From positions 62,001 to 126,000 of the forward strand of contig CAVRSD010000004.1 of the NCBI GenBank assembly GCA_963723765.1: 64,000 bases of DNA. Reading direction: 5' to 3'. The notes under the pieces were generated by a model. It ran no database searches. It had not been told where the DNA came from and saw nothing but the letters and a program-made list of their open reading frames with translations. This stretch comes from DATBAX01 sp963723765. Lineage in GTDB: Bacteria > Acidobacteriota > Terriglobia > Terriglobales > Acidobacteriaceae. Below, one piece after another: positions 28,721-38,643 of the stretch (position 1 is the first letter of the stretch; each line of letters starts with the position of its first letter). The translations under genes were made by a program, and so were the position numbers.

Positions 28721-30886
28721 TCAGGGTTTTACGCCAAGCTGCCAGAACAGGAACGAGTAAACGTCCGTCCCTTCTTCGATCTGTTTTGCAATAGGTTTGC
28801 CGGCTCCGTGGCCCGCCTTCGGCTCGATACGTAATAAGATGGGCCGCTCGTGACTTTGGCCGTTGGCAGCTTCAGCCTGCATGAGCGCGGCCATCTTTTT
28901 AGCGTGCATGGGATCGACCCGTGTATCGGTGTCCGCGGTCATGAACATGATGGCGGGATATTCAGTCCCGGCCTTCACATGATGATAGGGCGAGTAGGCG
29001 TAGAGCCAGTCGAATTGCTTGGGATCGTCCGCCGACCCATATTCTGGGATCCAGAGCTTGGCAATCTGGAAATTCTGGTAACGCAACATATCGAGCAATG
29101 GAACCTGGCAGACGACGGCGCGGAACAAATCCGGCCGCTGCGTAATCATCACACCCATCAGCAGGCCGCCGTTCGATCCTCCTTGAATAGCAAGGTGTTC
29201 TTTATCCGTAATCTTGTCGGAAATCAGGAACTCGGCGGCGGCGATGAAATCGTCGAATACATTCTGTTTATTCTGCAGCATGCCGGCCCGATGCCAGTCT
29301 TCGCCGAATTCTGCGCCCCCGCGCAGATTAGCGACTGCGAAGACTCCGCCATGTTCCAGCCACAGAAAGCGTCCGCCAGCGAAATTGGGTGTGAGGCTGA
29401 TGTTGAATCCTCCGTAGCCAGTAAGCAGCGTGGGATTCTTGCCGTCGAGCGCCAGGCCTCTCTTGTGAAAAACAAACATCGGAACTTTTGTCCCATCTTT
29501 TGAGGCATACCAGACCTGCTTCACTTCATACGCGGAGGGATCAATACCCGGCGTGCCGACTTTGTCCCAAAGCGAAGTTTGGCGCGCGGAGAAGTCCACC
29601 TGGTAGACCGAAGGTGGGACGGTGAACGACTGGAACCCGAAGAATGTTTCCTTGCGATCCCATTTTCCGGAAAAGCCAGAAACGGTGCCGATCGCAGGCA
29701 GGTTAATGTCCCCCAAAAGCTTGCCGTTCAGTTCAAACTGCCTAAGTTGCGAACTGGCATTCTTCTCGTATTGTGCGAACAGCTTTCCGCCAAGGACGCT
29801 CACACCCTGCAGCACTGCGTCGGTCTGAGGGATGATTTCTTTCCAGTTTTCGCGACTAGTCTGGCTCGCGTCCACGGTAAACACACGATAACGTGGCGCA
29901 TCTTCATTGGTAACGATGTAAAGCTTGCCCTGAAAAATCTCTCCGCTGTAGAGAAAATTCTTGCCCTGGGTAATCTCGACCGGTGGAGTTCCGGCTTTGA
30001 GGTCTTGCAAATACAGATCAGACTTCGACCAACCTTTAAACACCGTGGTGAGCAGCCAGCGATCGTCGTCGTCAGCCAACTGCACGCCCGGGATGTCCTG
30101 TGGCGTGTGGCCAGTACCCATGGTCATCGGATCGAAAATGAGCGGATCTTTCGCGGAATCGGTCCCCAGCGTGTGATAGAAAACTTTGACGTGATAAACC
30201 TCTTCGCCGGCAGGCACATCGCCCTTTTGGGGATGGCGCGTGTAGTAAAACCCGGAATTATCTTTTTTCCAGGCGAGGCTGGCAAAGCGGGTCCGGTCAA
30301 TCGTGTCCGGCTGAAGTTTTCCGGTTGCACTCTCAACCAGGTGGAGCGTGCTTTCTTCCGAGCCGCTTGCCGAGGTGCCATAGGCCACGTACTTGCCGTC
30401 TTCCGAGGGGAACCACCAGTCCAGAGCAATGGTGCCATCCGACGCCAATTGGTTTACATCCACGAGCGCGCGGTCTTTGCCATGAACACCTTCGCGGACG
30501 AAAAGAACCGGCTGATTCTGGGTGCCCTCACGGCGCGTATAGAAATAGTACGGACCGCCAACCTGGGGTGCCGTGATGGTTCCGATCGAAAGCAATTGCG
30601 TGAGACGTTTCTGGATTTTCTCGCGCCCGGGAAGTGGGTCGAGGATGCTGCGAGTGTAGGCTAGTTCTTCCCGCACATATTCCTGCGTATCGGTGCTGTT
30701 GGGATCTTCCAGCCAGCGATAGGGATCGGCAATCTTGTGGCCCTGGACGATGTCTTCCACCTTGTCCATTTTTACCTTGGGCGGGTTTTTGAATGCGTTT
30801 GGCACAGGGTTATCTTCGGCTGACATGATGGCTGCAAACAGAAATAGGCAAGAAATAGTCCAGAACAAACGGCGGCCTCCCTGCAT
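28721..30886 (-). CDS. prolyl oligopeptidase (S9A), exported
   Basis: 721 residues from ATG 30886; signal peptide RRLFWTISCLFLFAAIMSAE. Propeller domain from about residue 75 to 400, then the hydrolase domain with nucleophile in IQGGSNGGLLMGV, Asp in FMTADTDTRVDPMHA and His in EPKAGHGAGKP. It cuts short peptides after proline. Likely periplasmic. Single gene between GH20 and tRNA-Asn. Confidence 0.93.
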   Translation of the reverse strand: MQGGRRLFWTISCLFLFAAIMSAEDNPVPNAFKNPPKVKMDKVEDIVQGHKIADPYRWLEDPNSTDTQEYVREELAYTRSILDPLPGREKIQKRLTQLLSIGTITAPQVGGPYYFYTRREGTQNQPVLFVREGVHGKDRALVDVNQLASDGTIALDWWFPSEDGKYVAYGTSASGSEESTLHLVESATGKLQPDTIDRTRFASLAWKKDNSGFYYTRHPQKGDVPAGEEVYHVKVFYHTLGTDSAKDPLIFDPMTMGTGHTPQDIPGVQLADDDDRWLLTTVFKGWSKSDLYLQDLKAGTPPVEITQGKNFLYSGEIFQGKLYIVTNEDAPRYRVFTVDASQTSRENWKEIIPQTDAVLQGVSVLGGKLFAQYEKNASSQLRQFELNGKLLGDINLPAIGTVSGFSGKWDRKETFFGFQSFTVPPSVYQVDFSARQTSLWDKVGTPGIDPSAYEVKQVWYASKDGTKVPMFVFHKRGLALDGKNPTLLTGYGGFNISLTPNFAGGRFLWLEHGGVFAVANLRGGAEFGEDWHRAGMLQNKQNVFDDFIAAAEFLISDKITDKEHLAIQGGSNGGLLMGVMITQRPDLFRAVVCQVPLLDMLRYQNFQIAKLWIPEYGSADDPKQFDWLYAYSPYHHVKAGTEYPAIMFMTADTDTRVDPMHAKKMAALMQAEAANGQSHERPILLRIEPKAGHGAGKPIAKQIEEGTDVYSFLFWQLGVKP

Positions 30887-31104
30887 ACGCACCTCGGGGA
30901 TATGAGAACCAACTTTGCGGAACCGGCATTCTACCCCAGGATGTAAGCGTAACAAAGAATCACCGAGAGATGCCCGGGGATGCTGACAAGATCAAAATAA
31001 TGACGATTTACCCATCGGAAGTGCCAGTTTTCAGTAAATCGGCGCGGATGATATTATGAATGCTGCAGTCTGAACGATGCGTCTTCCGGCGCGTCTAGCG
31101 ACAC

Positions 31105-31181
<77 letters not shown>

Positions 31182-31238
31182 CTTTTCAAGGCCTTAGTGC
31201 CTCTGCTTTGTTTCTTCGTTTGAAGTCGATGCTGATAG

Positions 31239-32354
31239 TTATTCGAACTCAAGCATCACAATCTCTGGATTCGACCCCAGTCTGAGTGGGGGTCCCCAAG
31301 TTCCCGCGCCACTGGAAGTAAATATTTGCATTTTCCCGATGCGGCTTAAGCCATAAACAAACTGCCTGTACATTCGCCGCGCCATCCAGCTCCAGGGGAT
31401 AAACTGCCCAACGTGCGTGTGTCCGGATAGTTGCAAAGAAACGCCTGCAGCTTCCGCAATCTCTGGACGGTCGGGTGCGTGGGTCAGCAGAATGCTCGCA
31501 CGGTTACGGTCCAGGCCAACGTCCTTCAGTACCGACGCCAAGTGTCCGTCCTGGGTGGCGTTCCGGTAGGGTACGCCGATGATCTGCAAGCCGTCGGCTT
31601 CCACCTTCTCATTGCTAAGAACGCGCACTCCGGCCGCCGAGACGGCCCGAAGATATTTGCTATCGTCGCCAAATTGTTCATGGTTTCCCGCGACAAAATA
31701 CACGCCATGAGGAGCTGTGAGCTTGTTCAAAGGCTCCGCGGCCCGGCCTGCGTCAATGGCGGTGCCGTCATACAAATCTCCGGCGATAAAAATCAAGTCT
31801 GGTTCTTCTTTCAATATCTTGGCCACCATGCGCCGAAGAAAATTTCCATTGCGCACGTGTCCCAGATGCACATCGCTGATGAGTGCCGCTCTGCGCCCAC
31901 GCCAGGTTTCTGGCAAATTTGCAAGCCGCACCGTCGTCCGGGTGATTCGTGTCCAGCCTGCGTTGAAAACCCCGTAGAGTGCAGTCACTACGGCGATGAG
32001 GGCGAGCACTTCCACGATGGCATGGAAGTTCACATGAACCCCGGCCAGCTGTGCGACTCCGAAAATAATCCAGGAAGAAACCGCCGCCAGGAACAGGAAC
32101 GTCAGCAAGCCCAGCCAAACCGCTGCCGCCCGGTAAAACACGCGCAGAGCTGCGTTCGTATAACGAAAGGCAAGCAGGGAAGCGGCAACAAAACTTACCG
32201 ACAGGACACCAAGACTCAGTTTGAGCCACATCGACCCGGAGAGACTGTCCCCGGCAGTCGAAAATGTCCACGTCTCGTATAGGAACAAGTGCGTCAAAAA
32301 AAGAACCGACTGAAAAACTGCAATGAAGCCGAATAGCCCTCTTCGTACGCTCAT
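31239..32354 (-). CDS. membrane-anchored metallophosphoesterase (YkuE/YaeI-like)
   Basis: 371 residues. Four hydrophobic spans in the first about 135 residues, then a calcineurin-like phosphoesterase: ALISDVHLGHVRNG (D-x-H), IAGDLYDGT (GD), VAGNHEQFG (GNHE), LLTHAPDRPE and LSGHTHVGQF (GHTH). All metal ligands are present. Related proteins hydrolyse lipid-linked phosphates or UDP-sugars at the membrane. Upstream spacing of about 140 bases from the next gene suggests independent expression. Confidence 0.88.
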   Translation of the reverse strand: MSVRRGLFGFIAVFQSVLFLTHLFLYETWTFSTAGDSLSGSMWLKLSLGVLSVSFVAASLLAFRYTNAALRVFYRAAAVWLGLLTFLFLAAVSSWIIFGVAQLAGVHVNFHAIVEVLALIAVVTALYGVFNAGWTRITRTTVRLANLPETWRGRRAALISDVHLGHVRNGNFLRRMVAKILKEEPDLIFIAGDLYDGTAIDAGRAAEPLNKLTAPHGVYFVAGNHEQFGDDSKYLRAVSAAGVRVLSNEKVEADGLQIIGVPYRNATQDGHLASVLKDVGLDRNRASILLTHAPDRPEIAEAAGVSLQLSGHTHVGQFIPWSWMARRMYRQFVYGLSRIGKMQIFTSSGAGTWGPPLRLGSNPEIVMLEFE

Positions 32355-32493
32355 AAAGAATTAGATTCGCCGAGCGGCCATTCTTATTCAAATTCGTAGG
32401 AAAATCACAATTTCGCCGGCAATGCCGAGATTGTGTGATAGTTGGTGAAATGGCCTATTTTCGACAACAATGCATCAAACCGGGATTAGCGGG

Positions 32494-33151
32494 TTAAAGA
32501 CAAATTGGGGTGTGGTGAATGTAACGTTGCTTTATCTTCCCCTCCGGCCCGAACAAGAGAACGACATCAATTTTGTAGCCACAAGGAAAGCTAAAGGCGT
32601 CCGTCGAGACTTCACCGAAGACAGCGCGATCACCCGGAGATGCAGTGATGATTCCGTCCTGCCGCTCGAAAACGGTTACGTTGGAATCTTCTACTCGTTC
32701 CGTGAATTGTATGTTCTGAGAATGAAGAACCTGCCGAGCTTGGCCTAGGTCTGTGCCCAATGGAAGCTCCACTTGAAGTTGCGCCTCTTTTTTCGTCATC
32801 TTCGTCATACCGACGGGCCACAGCGGATCTAGCGTGGGAATCGAAGCCAAGCAAATAAGAACTCCCACTGGAACGGCGAGCCAAGGAATTGCCCGACGCC
32901 ATAATTGAGTTGGGCCCAGGCTGAAAGTACCCGCCAAGGCCACGGTCGAATAGACTAACAAGTTCGCCACCAAGATTACGGGCGTTGAGTCTGTCGCCCT
33001 AAACAGCACGCTTGAAATTTACCTCCGGGAAACACGAAAAAAGAGGCCAAGATATTCACGTACGGGACGTTAAGAGTAGGGAAACAAGCGCTGCAAACCC
33101 TGTGCCGCACAATGCTGCGAATACAAATCGACTGATTATGGCTTTGCGCAT
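32494..33151 (-). pseudogene. broken gene for a conserved small membrane protein (two frame changes)
   Basis: Three frames must be joined: MRKAIISRFVFAALCGTGFA (from ATG 33151), then FPTLNVPYVNILASFFVFPG, then VLFRATDSTPVILVANLLVYST and a C-terminal domain ending RYIHHTPICL at 32494. Together these read as one hydrophobic protein of a type common in acidobacterial genomes, with two membrane spans followed by an extra soluble domain. The second change is explained by one missing G in gcg(g)tg near 32998. The first fits loss of about 10 bases between short repeats near 33080. Either real decay or sequence error. Confidence 0.5.
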
Positions 33152-33255
33152 ATTCGCCGAAAGAACGACGCCCCAATGTACAGTTTGCAGTAACCATCTC
33201 GATTGTTGTTGAAAAATCGCAAATGACACCCAATGGCCTGATAGCTGATACGGAG

Positions 33256-33630
33256 TCACCGGCTGGATGCGCGTAACTTGCACGCGATCTGGGCCAACAC
33301 GGCGTCGGTCCAGGTTCTTTGGGAGACGTGGCCGATAAAGTTCTTCTTGGTTTCGCCGACCACGCGAGTGCCATTCTGGCCTCCTTCTTCGGTCGCTTTG
33401 AAAGTCAGGATTACGCGCTCCCCGCCGACTCCGACGATCGCGTCCATGTGCCGTTTCTTGCTGGCTTCGATTTCCTTGTTAATAGCCGTAAATTCCAGGC
33501 GATGGGGTCTCGGGGTGAATTGGGAGGAGCGGTAGGCGCGGTTACCAACTAATTTATCCACAATATTCACAGTAATCGAAAATCCCCAACGACCAAGGGA
33601 CTTAAATATCTCGCAACAGCTCCGTTTCAA
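33256..33630 (-). CDS. hypothetical protein, probably N-terminally degraded
   Basis: 124 residues. The C-terminal two thirds (LEFTAINKEIEASKKRHMDA, VGVGGERVILTFKATEEGG, VSQRTWTDAVLAQIACKLR) reads as real protein with alternating strand-like segments. The first 45 residues are of poor quality and lack a signal peptide, so the start is uncertain. No family recognised. The opposite strand is also open here but encodes no protein-like sequence. Confidence 0.4.
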   Translation of the reverse strand: MKRSCCEIFKSLGRWGFSITVNIVDKLVGNRAYRSSQFTPRPHRLEFTAINKEIEASKKRHMDAIVGVGGERVILTFKATEEGGQNGTRVVGETKKNFIGHVSQRTWTDAVLAQIACKLRASSR

Positions 33631-33744
33631 TCGGCTACAATTGGCGCCTGCGTTGCATCGTTAGGAGATTACGAACCAGCCCAGGGTGGTGAGAGTTTCG
33701 ATGTGGCTTCTAAAAGTTTTAGACATTACTACAGAGGAGACAAT

Positions 33745-34440
33745 ATGAAAACAGTTTGTTTTGGAGTTTTTCTGCTTGCGGTAATCGCATTGCCCGCTTT
33801 CGGACAAGGAAAAGAAGAAGATCGTGTTGCGAATGCAGGGTCGGTCATGAAGGAAATCTTGAACATTCCCGATGACATTCCGCAGAGTGTAATTGATAAA
33901 GCGGATTGTGTTGTGGTGTTGCCTTCCGTGCTCAAATTTGCCATCGGAATTGGTGGAAGTTACGGGCGAGGTGTGATGACCTGCCGCAGCGGCGAAAATT
34001 TTAAAGGCCATTGGGGTGCTCCATCCATGATGGCGCTTGAGGGTGGCAGTTTTGGTTTGCAGTTGGGCGGGCAGGCGACTGACTTCGTACTTCTGCTGAT
34101 GAGTCCTCGCTCAGCCAAGAGCATCCTCACCAGCAAGGTCAAGCTGGGGGGTGACGTCTCGGCTGCGGCAGGTCCAGTCGGACGCAACGCTTCCGCCGAA
34201 ACCGACGTAACCATGCGAGCCGAGATTCTCTCTTATTCTCGTGCCCGGGGACTATTTGCTGGAATCTCTCTGTCCGGTTCGACTCTGCGGGCCGACAATG
34301 ATGCCAACAAAAAGTTATATGGGAAAGAAGTGGGTGCATCCGACATCGTATTTAAATCTGCGGTGGTTGCGCCGAAGTCTGCCCAGTTGTTGCTATCTGA
34401 GCTGAATAAAAAGTCTCCGGAGAATAAGTCCAGCAACTAG
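33745..34440 (+). CDS. secreted SYLF-domain (YSC84-like) lipid-binding protein
   Basis: 231 residues from ATG 33745, with gaggaga 5 bases upstream. Signal peptide KTVCFGVFLLAVIALPAFGQ. The SYLF domain covers about residues 40-215: IPDDIPQSVIDKADCVVVLP, GIGGSYGRGVMTCR, WGAPSMMALEGGSFGLQLGG and SYSRARGLFAGISLSGSTLR are characteristic. These proteins bind phosphoinositides or other lipids; bacterial roles are poorly known. The C-terminus is Lys/Asn/Ser-rich. Followed by the APC permease at 38 bases. Confidence 0.9.
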   Translation: MKTVCFGVFLLAVIALPAFGQGKEEDRVANAGSVMKEILNIPDDIPQSVIDKADCVVVLPSVLKFAIGIGGSYGRGVMTCRSGENFKGHWGAPSMMALEGGSFGLQLGGQATDFVLLLMSPRSAKSILTSKVKLGGDVSAAAGPVGRNASAETDVTMRAEILSYSRARGLFAGISLSGSTLRADNDANKKLYGKEVGASDIVFKSAVVAPKSAQLLLSELNKKSPENKSSN

Positions 34441-34477
34441 CAGCCAAGCTGCAAGAGAAGGACTTAAGTTCTACGAG

Positions 34478-36346
34478 ATGAGTTTTGAAGACTGGTTGTT
34501 ATCGGATCTCCGGCTGCCCAAGGGCGTGCGAGGGAAGGCGGAAGGGGAGCACCCGTGGTGGCGTGTGATGTGCCTGACGGGAGTGGACTATTTTTCCACT
34601 CTTGGCTATCAGCCGGGCATCGCATTCCTGGCGGCCGGAGCGCTGTCGCCAATCGCCACCCTCGTACTCGTCGCAGTCACGCTTCTTGCGGCGCTCCCGG
34701 TGTACTGCCGCGTGGCCGAGGGCAGCCCGCATGGGCAGGGCAGCATTGCCATGCTGGAGAAGTTCTTTCCGCAGTGGCAAGGCAAAATCCTGGTTCTGGT
34801 TTTACTTGGATTTGCAACCACGGATTTTGTCATCACGATGACACTTTCAGCCGCCGATGCGGCGGCTCACTTCACGCACAATCCGTTCACACCGCTCTGG
34901 ATGAGCAGCCAGATGGCCGTCACGCTCATTCTGCTGGCTATCCTTGGCGGAATTTTTCTGAAAGGCTTTAAGGAAGCGATTAACGTTGCCGTTATTCTTG
35001 TCGGCATCTACCTGGCCCTTAACGTGGTTGTCACCAGCGTTGCGCTTTGGCATGTCATCGGACATCCGCATCTGTTTTCCGACTGGAAGCTGGCGCTGTA
35101 CACGCAACACGGCAGCTTGCTGGCGATGGTCGGGATCTCTCTAATTCTTTTCCCCAAGCTCGCTCTCGGTCTTTCGGGTTTTGAAACCGGGGTAGTGGTC
35201 ATGCCATTGATCAATGGCGAGGACGTTAAGGCGCGGGTAAGGAACACGCGTAAGCTGCTGACCACGGCAGCCATCATTATGAGCGTGTTTCTGATGGTTA
35301 CAAGCATTGCCACCACTCTTCTGATTCCGCCGGCCGCCTTCAAAGAGGGTGGCGCCGCAAATGGTCGCGCCCTGGCGTATTTGGCGCATCAATATCTGGG
35401 CAATGTATTTGGATCGATGTACGACATCAGCACCATTTTGATCCTTGCCTTCGCAGGGGCTTCGGCGATGGCTGGACTGTTGAATCTCATCCCACGCTAT
35501 CTGCCCCGTTATGGGATGGCCCCGGAATGGGCCCGCGCGTCACGTCCATTAGTGCTCGTTTTCATGGCGGTAGCGTTTGGAGTCACCTATCTCTTCCACG
35601 CTGACGTCGATGCACAAGGGGGCGCGTATGCGACCGGTGTTCTCGTGCTCATTACATCTGCGGCAATCGCGGTCACCATCTCGTTGTGGGATCGCGCTCT
35701 GCGCTGGCCTTTTCTACTAATGGCACTGATATTTGTTTACACAACGATTCTGAATATCGCTGAGCGCCCGGAAGGGATCAAGATTGCATCCTTCTTCATA
35801 CTTGCCATGATGGGTTTGTCTCTGACTTCGCGTGCATTCCGCTCGACCGAATTACGCATTTCCGGAGTCCAGCTTGACGGCAAAGCTCGCGAGTTGCTGG
35901 CGGACGATGATGACCTTGTCATTCGAATCATAGCTCGCAGTCCGAAGGCCGAAAGCGCGGAGGAACTCGATTTGGTTGACCGTGAGATGAGGTCTCGCCA
36001 TTCACTTAGCCCAGGAGAGTGTTTGATCTTCTTCGAGGTCGAGCGGGGCGATGCCTCTGACTTTGAGAAACATCTTCTGGTTACTGGCGAGCGTGTCGGC
36101 AAACATCGCATCCTGCGCGCGAAGAGCCCGGTGGTCGCCAACGCGTTTGCGGCACTTCTAATAGATCTCGAAAAGACAACCAACAGGGTTCCCCACGCCT
36201 ACTTCAGTTGGGGTGAAGGCAGCCCAATGGCGAATCTCTTTGCATTCCTGTTTTTTGGCGAAGGAGACACCGCTCCAGTCACCCATGAGGTTCTACGCCG
36301 CGCCATTGATGACCCCCTCCGCCGCCCGGTTATTCATGTGAGTTAA
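34478..36346 (+). CDS. APC-superfamily permease (amino acid / K+ type)
   Basis: 622 residues. Twelve or so membrane spans in residues 30-465, beginning VMCLTGVDYFSTLGYQPGIA, a start typical of acidobacterial APC permeases. TM6-8 include GLSGFETGVVVMPLINGEDV. A cytosolic C-terminal domain of about 145 residues (GVQLDGKARELLADDDDLVI... ending RRPVIHVS) follows, reminiscent of KUP/APC regulatory tails. Substrate cannot be fixed: amino acids or potassium are both possible. Confidence 0.78.
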   Translation: MSFEDWLLSDLRLPKGVRGKAEGEHPWWRVMCLTGVDYFSTLGYQPGIAFLAAGALSPIATLVLVAVTLLAALPVYCRVAEGSPHGQGSIAMLEKFFPQWQGKILVLVLLGFATTDFVITMTLSAADAAAHFTHNPFTPLWMSSQMAVTLILLAILGGIFLKGFKEAINVAVILVGIYLALNVVVTSVALWHVIGHPHLFSDWKLALYTQHGSLLAMVGISLILFPKLALGLSGFETGVVVMPLINGEDVKARVRNTRKLLTTAAIIMSVFLMVTSIATTLLIPPAAFKEGGAANGRALAYLAHQYLGNVFGSMYDISTILILAFAGASAMAGLLNLIPRYLPRYGMAPEWARASRPLVLVFMAVAFGVTYLFHADVDAQGGAYATGVLVLITSAAIAVTISLWDRALRWPFLLMALIFVYTTILNIAERPEGIKIASFFILAMMGLSLTSRAFRSTELRISGVQLDGKARELLADDDDLVIRIIARSPKAESAEELDLVDREMRSRHSLSPGECLIFFEVERGDASDFEKHLLVTGERVGKHRILRAKSPVVANAFAALLIDLEKTTNRVPHAYFSWGEGSPMANLFAFLFFGEGDTAPVTHEVLRRAIDDPLRRPVIHVS

Positions 36347-36630
36347 CCGATCGCAAGTCCTAGGTTCTTAAGCGGAAGGCATCTCTGGGAAGATTTGGGT
36401 GAGCGCCTACCGTCGGCTCAGCCCTTGCCCTATTTGAACCCGTCCAGGGAAAAAGTGGGCATACGCCGCTAAATGCAATGGCCAGTATGCTGTAGAGCCG
36501 TTAGACTTGGATACGTGCGCCCCGGAGTTGCCATGTCATCCGACCGGAGCGATGCTGGACCGGATCGTTATTCTTTTCGATCCGGGTATGAAAATTATTT
36601 CACACTATTTGCTAAGCACTCGATGAGGCT

Positions 36631-38586
36631 ATGATGAATGCCGTTTCTGACCCTGGGGGGAATTTCCGGATGACTCGTTCGCGACAGGATTCGCCAGCCC
36701 TGAATCCCCTGGTCGTCCTGGTCGTTGTCATTCTGATTTTATATTTTGCACGCGCCGTCTTGATCCCTCTAGCTCTCGCTGTGACGCTCAACTTCCTGTT
36801 GACGCCGATGGTGATGTGGTTTCAAAAGTTCGGGATACGACGCGTTCCCGCGGTTGCGCTGACGATAATTATTTCAGTCGCGGTCGTCGCAGGCATGGGC
36901 TGGGTGGTTGCGAATCAATTGCTGGAAGTCGCGAACGATCTACCCAAGTATCGTCTGAATATCCACAATAAGATTGCAGCTCTTCATACCCCTCCCAACA
37001 GTACGCTAGGCCGGGCGACCGAGAGCGTGAACGAAATAGGCAAGGAGTTCTCAGATTCCGGAGACAGTTCTGTAACCGCACCGGCAGATTTGTCTGGGCG
37101 TGCTACTGCGTCCAAGACGGCTCCCCAGCCAGAAGGCCCCCGGCCGATTCAGGTCGTTACAGTTCCGGCAACTGATTTGCAATATCTGCGCGAGGTGCTG
37201 GGTCCGGCTCTCCGTCCTCTGGGGACAGCCTTCATGGTCCTGATCTTTACCGTGTTCATCTTGATCAAGCAAGAGGATTTGCGTAACCGCTTGCTTCGCC
37301 TTGGCGGTCTGGCGCAGTTGAATGCCATGACGCTGGCTTTGGATGATGCAGCTCGCCGCATCAGCCGCTACCTGGTCATGCAGTTTCTGGTAAACACCTG
37401 CTATGGGGTTTGCTTTGGAACCGGTCTGTTCTTGATCGGTATTCCGAATGCCATTCTATGGGGGGTCATCGCCGGCGTTCTCCGCATCGTGCCTTATGTG
37501 GGAGTCCTGACGGCTACCGCTTTTCCCCTCGCGCTGGCTCTTGCGGTGTTCAACGGCTGGGGACCGCCGGTTCTCGTCGTTTTGTTGTTTGCATTTCTGG
37601 AATTAATCGTCGGGAATTTTGTGGAGCCCTGGCTATACGGTGCCCACACCGGGATATCTGCCCTCGCTTTATTGGTAACCACGGTTTTCTGGACCATGCT
37701 CTGGGGTTGGGCCGGACTTGTTTTGGCTGTTCCGCTTACCGTTTGTGTAATCGTGCTGGGACGCTATGTCCCGCGCATGTCATTCCTCCATGTTCTGCTG
37801 GGCGATGAGACCGCCTTGTCCGTGGAGGCCCAGTTTTATCAACGTCTCCTGGCGCTTGACCAGGAAGATGCTCGCCTGATCGCGACGACTTTTCTGAAGA
37901 CGCATCCCTTGGTGAGCCTGTATGACCAGGTTCTGGTCCCCGCACTTTCCTTGGCAGAACAGGACCGGCACAAAGGAGCTTTGGACGAGACGCGAGAATC
38001 ATTCTTGTTTCTTAGCGTGAGCGAAATCATTTCGGAGTTGGCGGTTTACCGGCCCGAAGACGCCGCGGCAAAATCGAGAACATTCAAGTCGCGCTGGAGG
38101 TCCACCCGGCAGCCCGAGTTGCCCTCGATACATGCGCAACCGGTTTCTTCTTCTGCCATTCGTATTTTTTGCTTGTCGGCCAATGATCAGGCCGACGAGA
38201 TCACGTCCTCTATGCTTTCGCAATTGCTGGAGCGTGCCGGTCACGGCGTACTTTCATTGTCCGTTGGCTCTCCCTTCGAAGAAATTTTGACCCATATCCC
38301 ACCCGAACCTCAGGACGTGATCTGCATTTCCGCACTTCCTCCTTTTGCTTTTGCGCAATGTAACGCTTTGTGCCAGCGGGTCCGCATGCACCTGCCTCAG
38401 ATTAAGATCCTTGCTGGTATTTGGGGATTTGCCGGTGACCTCGACAAGGCAAAAGAACGTTTCGGAAGTACGGGGCCTGACAGAGTCGCAGCTTCCCTTG
38501 CACAGGCGGTCGAACAAGTCGGTCAGTGGCACAATGCTACATTGAAATCCGGCTCGATGAGCAGTTCCGCTTTAGATCCTGTCTAA
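36631..38586 (+). CDS. AI-2E/PerM family transporter with C-terminal cobalamin-binding-like domain
   Basis: 651 residues, against about 350 for ordinary PerM proteins. Membrane part, about residues 25-390, with the family stretches ARAVLIPLALAVTLNFLLTP and GVIAGVLRIVPYVGVLTATA. Then a helical segment (FYQRLLALDQEDARLIATTF...) and, from about residue 500, a Rossmann-like domain: IRIFCLSANDQADEITSSML, LSQLLERAGHGVLSLSVG, VICISALPPFAFAQCNAL, IKILAGIWGF. The order (four-helix-like region then Rossmann domain) is that of MerR/CarH-type B12 modules, but the D-x-H-x-x-G His is absent. Substrate of the membrane part unknown. Confidence 0.8.
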   Translation: MMNAVSDPGGNFRMTRSRQDSPALNPLVVLVVVILILYFARAVLIPLALAVTLNFLLTPMVMWFQKFGIRRVPAVALTIIISVAVVAGMGWVVANQLLEVANDLPKYRLNIHNKIAALHTPPNSTLGRATESVNEIGKEFSDSGDSSVTAPADLSGRATASKTAPQPEGPRPIQVVTVPATDLQYLREVLGPALRPLGTAFMVLIFTVFILIKQEDLRNRLLRLGGLAQLNAMTLALDDAARRISRYLVMQFLVNTCYGVCFGTGLFLIGIPNAILWGVIAGVLRIVPYVGVLTATAFPLALALAVFNGWGPPVLVVLLFAFLELIVGNFVEPWLYGAHTGISALALLVTTVFWTMLWGWAGLVLAVPLTVCVIVLGRYVPRMSFLHVLLGDETALSVEAQFYQRLLALDQEDARLIATTFLKTHPLVSLYDQVLVPALSLAEQDRHKGALDETRESFLFLSVSEIISELAVYRPEDAAAKSRTFKSRWRSTRQPELPSIHAQPVSSSAIRIFCLSANDQADEITSSMLSQLLERAGHGVLSLSVGSPFEEILTHIPPEPQDVICISALPPFAFAQCNALCQRVRMHLPQIKILAGIWGFAGDLDKAKERFGSTGPDRVAASLAQAVEQVGQWHNATLKSGSMSSSALDPV

Positions 38587-38643
38587 CCTGGATAAGGTTT
38601 GTTTGCGCTCGCGCGGGCCGGATGTGTGATGGAATTCACTGCA

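Noticed and set aside
33278..33552. Plus-strand frames opposite the hypothetical protein at 33256-33630
   Set aside because: They lack a ribosome-binding site and protein-like composition; the minus strand reads better.
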